Origin: Ignavibacteriales bacterium
Lineage (GTDB): Bacteria; Bacteroidota; Ignavibacteria; Ignavibacteriales; Melioribacteraceae
NCBI GenBank assembly: GCA_026390775.1
Contig: JAPLFF010000007.1
Coordinates: forward strand, 1,550,001 to 1,614,000
DNA length: 64,000 bases
Direction: 5' to 3'
Of the stretch, positions 18,148-27,380 are shown in pieces. The position numbers were made by a program, and so were the translations under genes. Position 1 is the first letter of the stretch. Every line of letters starts with the position of its first letter. The notes below the pieces were generated by a model, which worked only from the letters and a program-made list of their open reading frames with translations, ran no database searches and was not told the DNA's origin.

Positions 18148-20352
18148 ATGAAAAAAATATTTCTACTTCAATTGACAACTGTAATTTTTTCATCTTATTT
18201 TAATTTAGAAGCACAATGGGTACAAACAAATGGACCAACAGGAGCTCAAATAACTTGCTTTGCCGCAAGCGGGAACAATCTTTATGCTGGTACAAATTCC
18301 GGTAAAATCTATCTTTCAACTAACAATGGAATGAATTGGAATATTACCACTACAACATTATCTAGTGACAATATCTCCCATGTGTATTCTCTATCTGCAA
18401 GCGGGAGTACTTTACTAGCCGGAACAGATAGAGGAGTTTACATTTCACACAATTACGGGGCCACATGGATACACCTCGGACTTACTCAACGCGATGTAGG
18501 CTCGGTTTACATCTATGGGGGTACTTTGTTTGCAAACATCAATCATTATAATACTGAAGGCGGACTATTTCATTCCACAGACAACGGAAATAGTTGGACT
18601 CCAGATAGTGTTAGAGTTGCTATTTGGGATAGCACTGGGATTTTTAACATCATACATGAATCAATATATAGTCCTGCTTTTACAGAATACAGAGGCGGTC
18701 TTCTAGCAGGTGGTGGATCCCAATATCTTCATCTGAAATTATCATTCTCCACAGATAATGGTATGAGTTGGGTTGCCTATCCATCTCCACCATCCCAACC
18801 AGGCAATATTTCGTCTCTTGCCGTACAAGGTTCAAATGTCTACGCTGCATGTTTAGGTGATGGAGTTTATCTTTCGTGGAATCCTATTGTTCCGGATTAT
18901 TTTTTTTCAGTGAATAATGGATTAACGTACAGCAGCAATGTTCGAGCACTTGCATGCAGTGGAGGCCCAATATTAGCAGGTACTTATGGAGGCGGAATCT
19001 TTCGTTCGGATAATGGCTCCAGTTGGTATTCTTGTAATTCTGGTTTGACAAATCTTTATGTAAATGCACTTATCTATAACGGGGAAAATTTATTTGCTGG
19101 TACAAACAGCGGGATTTTTCGTTCTACAAATAATGGATTAAACTGGACATCTGCGAATTCAGGAATTTTCGCATCTGTGTTATCATTAACTCAACTTGGG
19201 AATAAACTTTTCGCGGGTACCGAACATTGCGGTACCTTTGTTTCAACAAATGATGGAATTGGCTGGAACAAATTAAATAGTGTTTCTTTAGAGATACCTT
19301 CTTATCCGGGTTTTTCTTTCACACTAGATAACGTAAGCGTCAACTCATTGGCATGGTCATCAAACAGTGTGACCGGTAGTATTTTATATGCAGGTATCGA
19401 TGGTGGTATGGTTATGTCAACTGACTATGGAAACAGTTGGAGCTTAGGTTATTATGGAAATTTTGTTAATTCATTTGCCATTGATCCAAGTAACACTTCT
19501 ATTATTTTCGCGGGAACTTCTGCGGGTGTTTATTCTAGTATAGATCGGGGAAGAAATTGGAGTGTCAAGGGATTGACCGATACTAAAGTAAATGCTATAG
19601 CTGTCAAAGATCAGTTTGTCATAGCAGGGACTTCTAAGGGAATTTATTTTTCAAATGATCCAAGTTTAAGATTTTCTGGAGAGTCAATATATATATTTTG
19701 GATTCCGACTTGGAGCGATCCAGTGAGTGCACTCTATATAAGCGGGATCAACATAATTCAGGGAACTTCTTCAGGAGTTCATGTCTCAGTCGACGGCGGT
19801 GGAGGCTGGATTGATAGAAATACTGGTTTGATCAATAAAGAATATGTAAAAGCTTTTACAATGAAAGACAACAATCTTTTTGCAGCTACATTCGGTGGTG
19901 GTGTGTTTCTTTCAACAAACTTTGGTATTACCTGGAATGGAGTAAATACAGGTTTGAATGAATATGATGTAAGTTCTTTGACAGTAAGCGACAACTTCCT
20001 GTATGTGGGAACCTATTGGGGAGGAGTATGGCGCCGTCCTCTATCGGAAATAGTAACATCAGTAAAAAAGGAAAATGAAGAATCCCCGACTAAATTTGAG
20101 CTCAACCAAAATTATCCTAATCCATTTAATCCAACAACAAAAATTAAATTTGGCTTACCCGAGACTGCATTAACCCAATTGATAATTTATGACTTACTGG
20201 GGAAAGAAATTAAGATTTTGTTTAATATGGAATTAGAAGCGGGTTATCACGAAATTAGTTTTGATGGTTCAAAAATGCCAAGTGGAATTTATTTCTACAA
20301 GATTCAAGCAGGAGAATTCATGCAAACTAAAAAAATGATACTGTTGAAATGA
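18148..20352 (+). CDS. T9SS-exported BNR/propeller-repeat protein
   Basis: 734 residues. A signal peptide ending near LEAQ is followed by WVQTNGPTGAQITCFA. About fifteen units of a short repeat then occur, with the pattern LxAGTxxGxxxSxDNGxxW, as in the BNR/Asp-box and photosystem II stability factor-like beta-propellers (FAGTNSGIFRSTNNGLNWTS, AGTSAGVYSSIDRGRNWS). An island-internal GGVWRRPLSEIVTS marks the end of the propeller. A canonical sorting domain (NQNYPNPFNPTTKIKFGLP to KKMILLK) ends the protein. It is a divergent relative of the two giant repeat genes at 59246 and 61248. Likely an extracellular or surface protein; binding partner unknown. It follows the short cargo gene by 12 bp. 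Confidence 0.85.
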   Translation: MKKIFLLQLTTVIFSSYFNLEAQWVQTNGPTGAQITCFAASGNNLYAGTNSGKIYLSTNNGMNWNITTTTLSSDNISHVYSLSASGSTLLAGTDRGVYISHNYGATWIHLGLTQRDVGSVYIYGGTLFANINHYNTEGGLFHSTDNGNSWTPDSVRVAIWDSTGIFNIIHESIYSPAFTEYRGGLLAGGGSQYLHLKLSFSTDNGMSWVAYPSPPSQPGNISSLAVQGSNVYAACLGDGVYLSWNPIVPDYFFSVNNGLTYSSNVRALACSGGPILAGTYGGGIFRSDNGSSWYSCNSGLTNLYVNALIYNGENLFAGTNSGIFRSTNNGLNWTSANSGIFASVLSLTQLGNKLFAGTEHCGTFVSTNDGIGWNKLNSVSLEIPSYPGFSFTLDNVSVNSLAWSSNSVTGSILYAGIDGGMVMSTDYGNSWSLGYYGNFVNSFAIDPSNTSIIFAGTSAGVYSSIDRGRNWSVKGLTDTKVNAIAVKDQFVIAGTSKGIYFSNDPSLRFSGESIYIFWIPTWSDPVSALYISGINIIQGTSSGVHVSVDGGGGWIDRNTGLINKEYVKAFTMKDNNLFAATFGGGVFLSTNFGITWNGVNTGLNEYDVSSLTVSDNFLYVGTYWGGVWRRPLSEIVTSVKKENEESPTKFELNQNYPNPFNPTTKIKFGLPETALTQLIIYDLLGKEIKILFNMELEAGYHEISFDGSKMPSGIYFYKIQAGEFMQTKKMILLK

Positions 20353-20377
20353 GCTCATGCAGTTTGACAGATACCTT

Positions 20378-20598
20378 TTTTTATTTTAAGTTGCATCTGC
20401 AACAAAGAGTAATCCCACCATGATTCTGCAAATTATAAATATCTTTTCCTATAACCACTCGCGAATTATAAGTCGTAAGACTTTCTATATAACAAAACTT
20501 ATTATTTCCTTTTCTCGATTAATTTAATTCTGATATCTAAAACGGCGTGTGAGCTAAGAATTCTGCTTGATATCATACTTTAATAGATGGAATGATAT
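20378..20598 (+). repeat. Leader-type repeat, copy 2
   Basis: The partner of 17090-17310, lying immediately after the propeller gene and before the small exported protein gene at 20730. The pair therefore brackets the two T9SS cargo genes as a direct repeat of about 220 bp spaced 3.3 kb apart. Confidence 0.55.
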
Positions 20599-20691
20599 CA
20601 CGCCAAAAAATTGGAAAATGAAACGGAAACAAAGAATATACTGGTAGATAAACAACATCCGCCACATTGTCCGTTGGCGGGTTAATTAATA

Positions 20692-21268
20692 GTTATGTGC
20701 TACATAGTCTAATGCCAAAGGAGGAAATAATGAAAAAATCTTCGTTCTTCATTAAGTTATTCTTGTCTATTATAACCGTTATTGTTATTTACGGAAGCCC
20801 AAATCAAAAGACACAAATTCAACAGAAAAACAAAATGCAGAATCAGTCAACCGCTGATAAAATACTTTCGGACACTCTTTTCTTTACTCCATCATTTGCA
20901 AAAAATATAAAGAAGTTGGCTAGCATGTCTCCACAGTTTGTGTTTGGCATCCCAGACAAAGATCAACCAAACATAAAAGATATCATCAAGAAGTATGGCA
21001 AAGCGGACAAACAAATAAAAATATCGCGTGATGAGTTCTTCATGCAAGCACCACGTGGGGTGAATGATCGTGTTGAGATTTTTCTATTCTATCAGTATGG
21101 TTCTTTAGGGTTTGCAATGCCAGTGGACGAGCCTGAACAAAAGGTTAAATATATTCGTTGGAAAAAATCGGAAACAAAATGAACGGCATCGACACGACGG
21201 CATTAGTTCATTTTTTTTTCAAATCGGCGAACACGATCACAACGCATATGAGCTGTGCGGCACATAAC
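20692..21268 (+). repeat. Inverted 9-bp boxes GTTATGTGC ... GCACATAAC flanking a single gene (cassette-like)
   Basis: GTTATGTGC at 20692-20700 lies just upstream of the gene at 20730, and its exact reverse complement GCACATAAC at 21260-21268 just downstream. This is the R'-gene-R'' order expected of an integron cassette, though the box is not the canonical GTTRRRY. After the second box, TTTTCCACCCGACCGC (21274-21289) resembles the sequence at 36270-36285 beside a GTTAGGC box. A distant complementary segment (GGGCGGACGGGTGTG, about 21419-21433) could close a large hairpin. Suggestive only. Confidence 0.4.
20730..21182 (+). CDS. Small exported protein, function unknown
   Basis: 150 residues from an ATG with AAAGGAGG seven bases upstream; a longer reading from TTG at 20667 has no ribosome site and I reject it. 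A hydrophobic N-terminal segment (FFIKLFLSIITVIVIYG) acts as a signal or anchor. The rest is a soluble domain of about 110 residues containing FVFGIPDKDQPNIKDIIKKYGKADKQIKIS and RVEIFLFYQYGSLGFAMPVDE. It resembles small periplasmic domains that recur in Bacteroidota, but I cannot name a family. It stands alone, bracketed by inverted GTTATGTGC boxes, and so may be a cassette gene. Confidence 0.65.
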   Translation: MKKSSFFIKLFLSIITVIVIYGSPNQKTQIQQKNKMQNQSTADKILSDTLFFTPSFAKNIKKLASMSPQFVFGIPDKDQPNIKDIIKKYGKADKQIKISRDEFFMQAPRGVNDRVEIFLFYQYGSLGFAMPVDEPEQKVKYIRWKKSETK

Positions 21269-21497
21269 CAGCTTTTCCACCCGACCGCGTTTTCATTGCG
21301 ACATCTTTCAGATTTTCGGGTTTGGTGAAAAGTTGGTAATTCTGTTAAACATTTTTCCAATAAATAAATTTGTTGAAAATTATTGACGTTCGTTTTTCAA
21401 ACCGGAATTTTTTTGTTTGGGGCGGACGGGTGTGTAAGCCGTGAATATATACAACTCGTTTAGAAAAATAATTGAAAGTAAATAATTAGAGAAAACA

Positions 21498-22670
21498 ATG
21501 AATTACGAAAAAATAATAATTGTGCATTTCCCAATTCTCATGTTTAAATTGTTCTTAATTTCAATTTTTATTTTTTATGGTTGTCAGACAACCCCTCCTA
21601 AATTCCAGGGGAAATTGTTGGCCCAGTTCAATGACAAAATAATTGAAATATCAGAAACTAATTATTCATCAAATATTGAAATAAAAATTATTAAAAGTGA
21701 AGTAGTTTGTTCATCTGTTTCACCAGATGAGAGATATCTAATTTTTTCAACAAATATTGAAACCCTTTTAGTTGAATTATCAAAAAACACTGAGCAGAAG
21801 TTTTTAAATTACCCAATTAAAGATATAAAATGGTCTCTCAGCGGAAGTATATTTTCTTTTAAGAAAAATTATTTTGGAAAAAGCGAATTCGAAAAAAGTG
21901 ATACAATATTTATTTATTCATTTCTAAAAAAAGCTTGTGAGGTTGTTCTAATCGGAGAAACAAATACCTACACAAAAAATTTATTGAGTAATCCTATTTA
22001 CCACATGGGTGACAATTTTGAATTAAATGGAGTTGTTGAGGATATTGTTTGGTTAAGTGATGATCGATTTATTTTTCAAAGAGGCGTCTTAAATTATTTT
22101 GTGAATAGTAATGAAACAAATAGGGGGAAAGTTAAATCAAATACAACTTCTTTAGCTTTTTTGAAAAAACCAATGCAAATAATTGATTCAGGGAAAAGAT
22201 GGTGGGTTAAAGGGCTGAGCAAAGATGCTTCTTATTTGCTTTTATCAAAAACTGCGGATGGTTATGATCCGCACTTTCATGATCAAGTAAGTGATTCATT
22301 ATTCGTTGTTCCAAGTTTTTCAAACTTTGATAATATTGTGACTAATTCTATTTATTGTAGACTATACGAATATGTTGGGTTTATGCCGGGAACTTCAAAA
22401 TTATTTTTTGTGGAAGATGATACTAATGAGAAAAATATTATTTTGGTTAACCCACGGACACTAGAGTTTGAGAAAGAGTTTGATATCAAATTTGATGATT
22501 ATTATCGGTTTGATTTTTTTATGGATAAGAAAAATAAGTTAATTGCTTACAGACAGAATTCATCAATTGTAATTAAGGATATTTATTCCGGTGGTTACAT
22601 TGATATAACTAACGAAGCACTTCAGTCCAGTCCTCCTAATTATTTTAAATTTTTATGTTGGGTTGACTGA
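21498..22670 (+). CDS. Lipoprotein with WD40/TolB-like propeller features
   Basis: 390 residues. A lipoprotein signal ends IFIFYGC; a start at the internal ATG 21540 would give a more typical 14-residue signal peptide and may be the real one, but neither ATG has a good ribosome site. The body shows propeller-like motifs: SVSPDERYLIFST, DIKWSLSGSIFSFKK, DIVWLSDDRFIF, GLSKDASYLLLSK and YVGFMPGTSKLFFVEDD. These match TolB/PD40-like repeats at low similarity. It is probably periplasmic or surface exposed; function unknown. It lies alone in AT-rich island sequence. Confidence 0.65.
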   Translation: MNYEKIIIVHFPILMFKLFLISIFIFYGCQTTPPKFQGKLLAQFNDKIIEISETNYSSNIEIKIIKSEVVCSSVSPDERYLIFSTNIETLLVELSKNTEQKFLNYPIKDIKWSLSGSIFSFKKNYFGKSEFEKSDTIFIYSFLKKACEVVLIGETNTYTKNLLSNPIYHMGDNFELNGVVEDIVWLSDDRFIFQRGVLNYFVNSNETNRGKVKSNTTSLAFLKKPMQIIDSGKRWWVKGLSKDASYLLLSKTADGYDPHFHDQVSDSLFVVPSFSNFDNIVTNSIYCRLYEYVGFMPGTSKLFFVEDDTNEKNIILVNPRTLEFEKEFDIKFDDYYRFDFFMDKKNKLIAYRQNSSIVIKDIYSGGYIDITNEALQSSPPNYFKFLCWVD

Positions 22671-22725
22671 GTACATTGGTGAAAATTATTGGTAACAAAA
22701 AAGATGGTATTTTTAAGATGAAAAC

Positions 22726-23088
22726 TGTCTATATCCAAAATCCCGTGCACATATTAAAATGCACAAATGTTGTCTGGCCATTTCAATATTAATTACTGAT
22801 AGATCATACATATAGATAGAAAAATAAAATCTTAGCAAAAATTTGGTCACCGCTATTTTTCAAAACATTGCATCCATTGATTAAAATGAATTTGGCGGAG
22901 AATATATTATTCTCAGACAGAAATGATTTCCAGTTGGAGTTGTGTCTTTGATTTGAAGAAACCAAAACAAAAATAGAGTAAAGCTTTTAGCATAGTAAGT
23001 TTTGACGATTTATTTAAGGGAATGTAAAAATAGCGTTTATAATTCATAATCATTATTTTGATAAAGGACGAGGTTTTGAATAGCTACA
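22726..23088 (-). mobile_element. Internally deleted IS derivative (363 bp, MITE-like)
   Basis: The left end reads TGTCTATATCCAAAATCCCG. The right end, in reverse complement, reads TGTAGCTATTCAAAACCTCG. Between them lie an AT-rich left arm and, on the minus strand at about 22925-22995, the transposase N-terminus only (MLKALLYFCFGFFKSKTQLQ, then a stop). The rest of the transposase is missing, so this copy could move only in trans. The remaining sequence from 22671 to 23411 shows no gene. Confidence 0.65.
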
Positions 23089-23411
23089 GAAATATTTATT
23101 GAGATTTACCTGGGTAAATGTTTGGAGGTTGAACAGGATAACCAACAAAACCCAACTCAAACCGTATTCTTCAACAAACATTTTTCGATGTGTTTATTCT
23201 TAAATTTCTTCTTATCTCACTATCTTGAGTTATTTGGCAAAGTTGAAAATGATTGACATATCCTGCTTTAATAATTAAATTAAATTACCTTTTCCACAAA
23301 ACCTCAGAAAATAAAAATCTATATAGATTTCCTTTCTTGAATGTTTTGCTAAAAACTAGTTGTAATAAAATCGACTAAAAAAATCGTTTTAATAAATATT
23401 TGGAGAAATCC

Positions 23412-24146
23412 ATGGATTTCAGAAAAATAAAAATATTGATCGTTACAGTTTTATTATTGCTAACCTCCCCAATATATTCACAAAATACTATAAACGAAGA
23501 CCTTTTGGATGGATTTTTTATTCGTGGAGGACAAATTTTATTAAATAAGGAATTACTAATGCACTCCGACGAAAGTACTGAAATATGGATTAACCAAAAA
23601 AATAGTCCCATTACATTTGGTGTAGGTTACGACTACATTCCCCATAATGAGTGGTATGGATTTGGGGGTAGCGTAAGTTTTTGTAATACTAAACTAAATT
23701 CATTTTCTTATACTGATGCAATAACAACAGACGTACTAGCTTATAAAGACATAAGTTATTCATTTTTATTTTTTGATTGTAATTTTTATCTACTCCCAAT
23801 TGAAAATATACCTTTCGCATTTACACTTGGTTTCACTTTGGACGGATCGTTTCATTCTTATAATGTTTCTGGTGACAAATCAACATTTTCAAATGTAAAT
23901 GGTAAGCAAAGCTTTAATATTTTTAGATATGGATATATACTCGGTTGTAAAGTTATTCCATTTAAATTTTTGTCTATTGAACTTGAATATCGTCCAATGG
24001 CATCTTATTCAGTGACTCAATCTTATACCTTGGGAGATTATGCATATACAGAAGATGGTGTTGATTGGTATTATATTAAAGATAAAAGCGAGAAAGAAGG
24101 TGATTCTGAAAGTATGTTTTATTTTGGTATTTCTATTCACTTCTAA
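23412..24146 (+). CDS. Predicted outer-membrane beta-barrel protein
   Basis: 244 residues from an ATG with GGAGA five bases upstream; the longer frame from 23400 lacks a ribosome site. A signal peptide (KILIVTVLLLLTSPIYSQ) is followed by alternating strands such as ITFGVGYDYIPHNEWYGFGGSVSF, YSFLFFDCNFYLLPI, FAFTLGFTLDGSF, YGYILGCKVIPFKFLSIELEY and a final SMFYFGISIHF ending in Phe, all typical of 8- to 10-stranded barrels. No specific family is recognised. The gene stands alone between IS relics, inside the island bounded by tRNA-Ser 3' repeats. Confidence 0.65.
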   Translation: MDFRKIKILIVTVLLLLTSPIYSQNTINEDLLDGFFIRGGQILLNKELLMHSDESTEIWINQKNSPITFGVGYDYIPHNEWYGFGGSVSFCNTKLNSFSYTDAITTDVLAYKDISYSFLFFDCNFYLLPIENIPFAFTLGFTLDGSFHSYNVSGDKSTFSNVNGKQSFNIFRYGYILGCKVIPFKFLSIELEYRPMASYSVTQSYTLGDYAYTEDGVDWYYIKDKSEKEGDSESMFYFGISIHF

Positions 24147-24233
24147 TTCAAAACTGTTAAAGACTTAAAATGATAGACTGTAATAGTATAATCTATAAAA
24201 ATGATAATTTAAAATATTCCTTAAAAGGTGGGG

Positions 24234-24515
24234 TGTCCATATTCAAAATCCCATCCGCCTCTAATTTAGATTGAATATTAAAATAATTATTGTTTCAATC
24301 AGTGATAAGGACGAAAAATTTCGAGAAGTACTAACATAAATTTGTCAAAAAATTCTTGATTGGTTACAGTTTTAGTCAAAAAAAATATAATGTCCATATC
24401 CAAAACTCCGTGCACATATAAAAAGCAAAATATTGTATAACGGTTGGAATTTTATTACTGATTAGGATATATATAATAGATAGAAAAATTAAATCTCGGT
24501 CACAAAATGGTCACA
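24234..24515. mobile_element. Two stacked IS left-end fragments
   Basis: 24234-24390 nearly duplicates the left end of the IS at 15613 (shared: ATTGTTTCAATCAGTGATAA and ACGAAAAATTTCGAGAAGTA). Directly after it, 24391-24515 is a left end of the second type (TGTCCATATCCAAAACTCCG), finishing with the direct repeat GGTCAC-N5-GGTCAC at 24500-24516. No transposase remains. Confidence 0.6.
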
Positions 24516-24594
24516 ACATTCTTAAAAGCTTCACAACATTCTTAAAAGCTATGAAAATAAGTTTAAAACACAGTATTTTGTTCCGGGAAGAGAT

Positions 24595-24668
24595 TCCCTG
24601 ACTCTCCGCCAATAAAAATAAAACCTCGATGATGGCAAATGAATGCTGTCTTCGAGGTTTTTTGTTTT
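24595..24668 (+). repeat. attR-like repeat: tRNA-Ser 3' fragment plus terminator
   Basis: TCCCTGACTCTCCGCCAA followed by the AAAACCTCGA ... TCGAGGTTTT hairpin repeats 15519-15591. There is no tRNA body upstream. It marks the far border of the putative 9-kb island and can still terminate transcription. Confidence 0.65.
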
Positions 24669-24861
24669 TAAAAGCTGTCACAGTAGTCGGTATAATAGGG
24701 TGTATTTGGAAGTCATTGAGCCATGTCAGATAGCAACCGATCAAAGAACAGAAGCGAACAGGGGAATAAAATACTGATTTTGTTTCCCCATTCATTTTTA
24801 TCTAAATTTAATAATAGGAAATCGACCATGGAATATATTTGAAGCTATTATATAAAGCACT

Positions 24862-26589
24862 ATGATAAAAATCATTCCCTATCATTTATTACAATTAGTA
24901 ATAATTCCTCTTACAGTTATTTGTATAAATTGCACAATTACCCATGCACAACAAAATATCATTTCATCTTCAAATAAATCAATTTATTTGAAGCATTGGC
25001 AAATTGCAAAAGATCCTGCCCCAAAAGGTACTCTGCAAAATCCCCGGGATTCTTTATGGCGATCACCTGTATCTTCCTCTGAAAACGATAAATATACAGT
25101 GGGTAATTGGCTTATAAGAACAGAAATTGTTTATAAAGATTCGGTAAGCAAGGAAACCGTATGGGGGTTATTTCCAACAAATTTTATAACTGCATATGAA
25201 ATTTATTGGGATGGAATCAAGATTGCACAAAATGGTATTATTGGAACTGATAACGTTGATGAAAAAGCTGGCAAATTCAATTTTAATCTGCCCCTACCTC
25301 CACATCTGGTAACTGTTGGAAAGCATACAATTATTCTTCGAATATCTAATTATCATAGTTCTTCATCGTGGAAATGGTTTTACGGTGGTCTTATAATTGG
25401 TCCGTACGACGATATACTTAAGAATTTGTTTATATCGAAGTATCAAGCGTTTTTCATAATAGGAATTTTGTTTATTCCATTTCTTTTTAATCTTTTTCTT
25501 TATATAGCAAGAAAAAGAAGAACTGAACATCTGTTGTTCAGCTTAATTTGTTTTATTGTGATTTTAGATTCCGCAACTAATCTAGTCCCAATTTTCATTA
25601 ATACCCCAACAACAATTGTGTCATGGCAGTTATATATCTATCAGATAATTACGGTAATATTTTCTATTCTTTTTCCCGCATTTTTCATCTACATGTTTTC
25701 ATTTCCTAAAAAATTTATTGGGCTAGTCATAGTAATAAATCTCATAACCTCTTTATTCTTTGCAAGCTTTTTGAATTTTTTTAGTGTTATGTCTCTTATA
25801 GTACTTGTTGAAAGCAGCTTTATTGCGTTGGCGGCTTTGCTCACACGACGCGAAGAAAGTATAATTATTATTAGTGGCCTCGCTTTAGCATGGGTAGCTT
25901 ATCATTTCAATTTTGCTTTTGCCGGATTGGCAACAACTATGGTCATATGCACCAGCTTTTCAATAGCAAGGCAGTTTGCCAGAAAAGAAACAGCCGAAAG
26001 AGAAGCTCAACTAAGATCAGCACATTTAGAAAATGAATTATTAAAGAAGAATATTAATCCGCATTTCATTTTAAATACATTAACATCAATAATCGTATGG
26101 CTAAGGAAAGATCCCAAATCAGCCATAAAACTTATTGAAGCGCTGGCTGAAGAATTCAGGATGATTTTACAAATCTCTGCCCTCAAACAGATTCCTATCC
26201 AACAGGAAATTGATTTATGCAAAGCGCATCTGAAAATAATGAGCTATCGAAAAGGAGCTGATTATAAAATAGCAACGGTGGACATTGTAGAAGAAGAAAA
26301 TGTGCCGCCAATGATATTTCATACGCTTGTTGAAAACGGACTTACACACGGGTATGAGAATAAAATCCAAGGCACTTTTACATTACAGCGGAAAAAGAAT
26401 TCCAATTGTGTTCAATATATCCTTTCAAATGATGGAGACTTTATACACGATGAGCCAAAAGACTCAAGCGGTTTCGGGATCCGATATATCAAAGGACGTT
26501 TAGAAGAGAGTTATCATGATCGATGGGAATTAACTTCTCATAGGTTTGAACAGGGATGGGAAACAATTATTGAGATTAAGGACAAATAA
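24862..26589 (+). CDS. LytS-like sensor histidine kinase (7TM, His_kinase family)
   Basis: 575 residues. Signal-like N-terminus to THAQ, then a periplasmic domain (about 31-185) of galactose-binding/7TMR-DISM-extracellular type (YEIYWDGIKIAQNG, TIILRISNYHSS). Seven or so membrane helices follow (about 193-365), then a short coiled linker and the dimerisation/phosphoacceptor segment LENELLKKNINPHFILNTL with His401. The ATPase has an N box ENGLTHGYEN (about 491-500) and a G box GFGIRYIKGR (about 537-546). NPHF.LN is the hallmark of the LytS/YehU family that pairs with LytTR regulators. The stop overlaps the regulator's start by one base (TAATG), so the two are co-translated. It senses an extracytoplasmic cue of unknown nature. 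Confidence 0.9.
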   Translation: MIKIIPYHLLQLVIIPLTVICINCTITHAQQNIISSSNKSIYLKHWQIAKDPAPKGTLQNPRDSLWRSPVSSSENDKYTVGNWLIRTEIVYKDSVSKETVWGLFPTNFITAYEIYWDGIKIAQNGIIGTDNVDEKAGKFNFNLPLPPHLVTVGKHTIILRISNYHSSSSWKWFYGGLIIGPYDDILKNLFISKYQAFFIIGILFIPFLFNLFLYIARKRRTEHLLFSLICFIVILDSATNLVPIFINTPTTIVSWQLYIYQIITVIFSILFPAFFIYMFSFPKKFIGLVIVINLITSLFFASFLNFFSVMSLIVLVESSFIALAALLTRREESIIIISGLALAWVAYHFNFAFAGLATTMVICTSFSIARQFARKETAEREAQLRSAHLENELLKKNINPHFILNTLTSIIVWLRKDPKSAIKLIEALAEEFRMILQISALKQIPIQQEIDLCKAHLKIMSYRKGADYKIATVDIVEEENVPPMIFHTLVENGLTHGYENKIQGTFTLQRKKNSNCVQYILSNDGDFIHDEPKDSSGFGIRYIKGRLEESYHDRWELTSHRFEQGWETIIEIKDK

Positions 26590-27290
26590 TGCGCATACTT
26601 ATTGTTGAAGATGAACGACCTACCGCTGAAGATATACAATTGTTAGTCAAACAAATTCTGAAAAAGGAAATTACATCTATTCACATTGAGACTACGCTGG
26701 ACAATGCACTTGCATACTTGAATGAAAAACCAATAGATGTTTTATTGTTAGACTTGAACCTCAATGCAAGAGACGGATTTCAAATTCTTAAACAAGTTGT
26801 AAGCAAATCATTTCATACTATTATTATTTCTGCAAACATAAACCGGGCAATGGAAGCATATGAATATGGAGTTCTAGATTTTATTCCGAAACCTTACAGC
26901 ATCGAAAGATTGAAAGCAGCTTTCCAGAGATTAAGGTCGAACCATGCTTTGGATGGGCAAGCAATAAAATATCTTTCGGTAAAAAAGGGATTTGAAATTC
27001 GTGTGGTTCCGCTTGAAGATATCCATTATTTCAAATCAGCAAATATTTATGTTGAATTGCATCTTAAGGATAAACAGATTGCTTTTTGTGATAAATCGAT
27101 GAAAACTCTCGCTCCACTACTTCCTTCAAGTTATTTCAGAATTCACAAATCATATATAATTGATATCAATAATATAGATACTATTCAAACTCTAGGCGGA
27201 GGGCAGTACCGTGTTAAATTGAAAACCGGCGACTGTCTTCCACTCAGTAGAAATAAAATTAAAACGCTCAAAACCCGTCTAGAGTTGTAA
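26589..27290 (+). CDS. LytTR-family response regulator
   Basis: 233 residues: receiver domain (1-120) with acidic pocket VEDE at 7-9 and phosphoacceptor Asp55 (VLLLDLNL), the Lys of IPKPYS, then a LytTR DNA-binding domain (about 130-233) with VPLEDIHYFKSANIYVEL, FRIHKSYIIDINNI and the closing LPLSRNKIKTLK. LytTR proteins bind pairs of direct repeats about two turns apart. Such a pair, GTGCAGTTCACAAGT twice at a 20-bp period, lies 90 bp downstream of this gene and upstream of two surface-protein genes. Partner is the overlapping LytS-like kinase. Confidence 0.92.
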   Translation: MRILIVEDERPTAEDIQLLVKQILKKEITSIHIETTLDNALAYLNEKPIDVLLLDLNLNARDGFQILKQVVSKSFHTIIISANINRAMEAYEYGVLDFIPKPYSIERLKAAFQRLRSNHALDGQAIKYLSVKKGFEIRVVPLEDIHYFKSANIYVELHLKDKQIAFCDKSMKTLAPLLPSSYFRIHKSYIIDINNIDTIQTLGGGQYRVKLKTGDCLPLSRNKIKTLKTRLEL

Positions 27291-27380
27291 CATCTGTCAA
27301 TTCTTCCTTCTCTTTTTAGTTCTCTTTCATTCTGCATCATAGATTTGAGAGCACAAAATCTGATTACAAATAATAAAACG

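Noticed and set aside
20667-20729. TTG start giving 171 residues for the gene at 20730
   Set aside because: No ribosome site there, it covers the GTTATGTGC box, and ATG 20730 has AAAGGAGG and a clean signal segment.
24666-24861. Small gene on the minus strand upstream of the kinase
   Set aside because: The frame crosses the tRNA/terminator repeat and IS-derived sequence and has no supporting motif.
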